From Chionoecetes opilio (Eukaryota > Arthropoda > Malacostraca > Decapoda > Majidae), in contig JACEEZ010018609.1 in assembly GCA_016584305.1 (NCBI GenBank), positions 262,482 to 326,481 on the forward strand: a stretch of DNA of 64,000 nucleotides, read 5' to 3'. A program made the position numbers and the translations under genes. Below the pieces are notes generated by a model. It saw only the letters and a list, made by a program, of their open reading frames with translations, searched no databases and was not told the DNA's origin. This document shows positions 61,533-64,000 of the stretch, in pieces. The first letter of the stretch is position 1. Each line of letters begins with the position of its first letter.

Positions 61533-62480
61533 AATTATTAAAAGTTGAACATAAACTTAGCTAGATAAGAAAAATCTGACTTTTTGATGAGAGTTGCAAT
61601 AATGATATATAACTCACATGTACAGTAGCGGACGTAAATATTGGCGGCGTCAGCCCGCAGCCCAACGCGGTAAAACAAATATGATGGTACAATAAACAGT
61701 GATTACTTACCTTAATATTAATACTTTGTTGGCATCCCCTTACGTCTAATGCACTCTTTCAAACGTGATGGTGTGATGCCAGGGTTTTTATAAGTTGTTG
61801 CTGATGTAATGCCCGTTATTCAGGAGAGATAGGATGAGAATTATTATCATATAATTCCCGGGTTATGTCTCGTAAGCAGTTCACTCTTTTAGATTCTCGG
61901 GTGACTCATCGTCTTTCCTTCCTACGCGCCATTTTGTTTATCTTCTTTCCTTCCTCCCCGCCATTTCTTTCTTCCTTCCTTCCATTCCCCCCCCCCGACA
62001 TGCCGGTTGCGAGTCAAAATTCGTGGAATAATTATTCCGCGATCAGTGATAACTAATGGATTCAAATCTTTTCATCCTCCCCCAAACATCCTATCAGATC
62101 AAGGAACACTCCTAGATTCTTAATGTCTTTCAAAATAGTCCCCATCGTTACAGATCACGTTCATAAATGGATGTCTTAGTAAAGTTATACGCTAAATTGA
62201 AAGTCTACCAAGTTTCTATGCTCACTTCCATACCCTCTCACTTCTGAATACGCGTTCGGACCTTTGACATGAAAAGTAATCACACCCTTCTCGGATATTA
62301 GATTAAACATATTAAATTCTTCTATATCAAAGTAACAGGTCTGTATTATAGGCAGCCTTTTCTTAGGTACACGAGTTTCATTATTTAATTAGTTATTTCG
62401 GGATTATAAGCTATTCATTTGAGGTCACGTCTAGACCATTCAAACAACTCCCCTTTTATGCCGAGGGCCCTGAGAAATCC
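61529..62480. other. Intergenic; possible Tc1/mariner remnant
   Basis: On the minus strand about 61700-61830 reads a short tail ending IRRKGMPTKY, faintly like a Tc1/mariner transposase C-terminus. This is too short to claim. The rest shows nothing. Confidence 0.25.
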
Positions 62481-62490
62481 GTGAGACGGC

Positions 62491-62683
62491 AGTCTCAACC
62501 CATCCTTCCCGCAGGTAAGACGTAACAAATTCCGCTCCTGTTCCCCCCCCCCCCTTTCCTTGTTATCATATTGTTATCTATATTTCCAAATATGGGTATC
62601 GATGTTTAGTTTTCGCTAACGTAAAGGAGGCCTGCCCATCCTTATAAGTATTATTAAAGAGTCTCAACCCATCCTTCCCGCAG
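62491..62683. repeat. 24-bp direct repeat pair
   Basis: AGTCTCAACCCATCCTTCCC plus GCAG occurs at 62491-62514 and 62660-62683, bracketing 145 bp. Confidence 0.8.
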
Positions 62684-63004
62684 AGAGAGAGGCTTCGACG
62701 GGGGTGTCTCACGCCTTCCTCTCCAGGCCACATGGTCTTGTGAATCTCCACACCAACTCATTACTCTCACATTTTCTCTCCTATATATATATTCAATGTA
62801 TACCTATAGTGCTCAGTTGATACGGACATAGGTGGTAATTCTAAGAATGATTCATTGAGGAAGGTTTATGCTTATTAGAGCTTAGCTTCATTTCACAGGG
62901 AGAGTTTCCCGTATCAGGTTGTAAGGTTTTTCTTACACCCGATTAGAGTTTTTCCGGTGTTGGATTAACCCTTATATGTTGTCTGTGATCTCAAGCAAGA
63001 GACA

Positions 63005-63990
63005 CACTGTTTCAGCATGAATAAATAGGATGATGTTTTCAAATATAGTTCTTGTGTTTATTATAAAAACCCCAGGTGATTATTCTGTGTTAGGATAGTA
63101 ATTCCCCACACTTCCAAAAGAGTCAGCCTTACTCGGTAACGTACCAATCACGACTACCAAGATAAATCTAATCTTAATATTATTCAAACGCGCCCAGGGA
63201 GTAACCCAGAGAACTACTCGCCTGAGCTGGTGGCAGCCCCCCTTAACTCATACCCTGTTTCCTTTAACCTAAACCCCTACCCCTTCCCCTTTAAATACAT
63301 CCCCCATTTCAGTACTCTCCGCAGTGAGAAGGGTTCATACTATAATCACATAGTGGAGTCATAAGACTAAGTTAAATCCTCCATTCAAGTTGTAAAGCAA
63401 ATGAAAAATCATAATCAATTACTATCATTCAAGTAACATTGACCAGTTATAAACTCCTGCCACAGAGTTCTGGCAACACACTGGTAGTTTTGCGGTGGGA
63501 TTTTTTTTGTATCGGTCATAAGATACAATCAGTTTAAAAGTCTTTTCAAAACCCACAAAACTCTGGCAACACACTGACACCTTTATATGAATGATATTAA
63601 TGTGTTAGAATACTTCATTGATTAATAAAATCTCCTCGTCACAACTGAAGTGAGAGTTGAAATTTGTCATATGCTTTCACTATTGAATTATAGTACGAAT
63701 ACTTCTCGATGGAGGAATTTCTGAAATGGGGATGAACTTAAGGTTAATAAGGGGAAATGCTGCCACCAGCTCAAGCGAGTAGTTCTCTGGTTTACTCTCT
63801 GAGCACGTTGAATATACATGAGAATTATTGGTAGTCGGGGGGGATATTTAGTATTACACCGAGTGAGCCTGAAAACTCTTTTTGGAAGTGTGGGGAAGTA
63901 TTGTCATAACACGGAATAATCACCTGGGGTTTTACAAAATAACACAAGAAACTATATTTTAAACATCATCCTATTTATTCATCATGAAAT
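63005..63990. mobile_element. Large imperfect inverted repeat at the window edge
   Basis: The arm about 63005-63370 is the diverged reverse complement of about 63655-63990. Matching blocks include GAATAAATAGGATGATGTTT, GGTGATTATTC and CCAGAGAACTACTCG. The loop is about 285 bp. The right end may run past the window. No coding sequence; it resembles a foldback element or two oppositely placed repeats. Confidence 0.65.
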
Positions 63991-64000
63991 ATTATTTCTC

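Noticed and set aside
61700..61830. Tc1/mariner transposase gene
   Set aside because: Only a tail of about ten residues resembles the family; there is no catalytic region.

Overview
The window looks like nuclear DNA of a decapod crustacean. This is an inference from three things. Very long dinucleotide arrays and minisatellites fill much of the sequence. The SINEs, LINEs and small DNA transposons are of arthropod type. The genes encode a Spatzle-like (neurotrophin-1-like) cystine-knot family that I associate with crustaceans. There is no bacterial operon, CRISPR array or organellar gene.

The biological core is a cluster of nine Spatzle-like genes. Each has a TATA box, a six-codon first exon, one phase-0 intron inside the signal peptide, and one large exon. 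The large exon encodes a low-complexity Pro/Tyr/Gln/His-rich region, a conserved linker with two cysteines, and a 108-residue seven-cysteine domain. Gene 1 (2871-4373, +) stands alone and is most divergent. Type A genes (Gln/Ser/Pro/Tyr repeats) are genes 2 and 3 on + and genes 4, 6 and 8 on -. Type B genes (His/Ala/Pro repeats) are genes 5, 7 and 9 on -. Genes 3 and 4 converge tail to tail. Genes 4 to 9 form three consecutive A-B units with a period of about 7.4 kb; genes 2 and 3 lie in an 8.7 kb duplication. All nine appear intact and secreted. By family knowledge they would be extracellular ligands of Toll-type receptors, or matrix proteins built on that fold.

Layout: 1-2640 simple repeats; 2750-4600 gene 1; 4.8-10.6 kb microsatellites, a foldback element and two minisatellites; 10.9-17.1 kb LINE fragments, a tRNA-Val-derived SINE pair, a foldback element, a piggyBac-like MITE and (GT)n; 17.1-31.2 kb two + gene units with TTAA-flanked foldback elements, tRNA-derived SINEs and hAT pieces; 31.3-51.4 kb the triplicated - units, each with a hAT-type MITE and two spacers carrying a decayed hAT; 51.4-56.1 kb microsatellites, SINE-like pieces and a hAT MITE; 56.5-58.3 kb a 21-bp minisatellite; 58.3-60.0 kb a LINE reverse transcriptase; 60.6-61.5 kb GA repeats; 62.5-64 kb AT-rich DNA ending in a large inverted repeat.

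Nested insertions and paralogous empty sites allow target-site duplications, one probable excision footprint and a partial order of events to be read directly. All coordinates and comparisons were made by eye.
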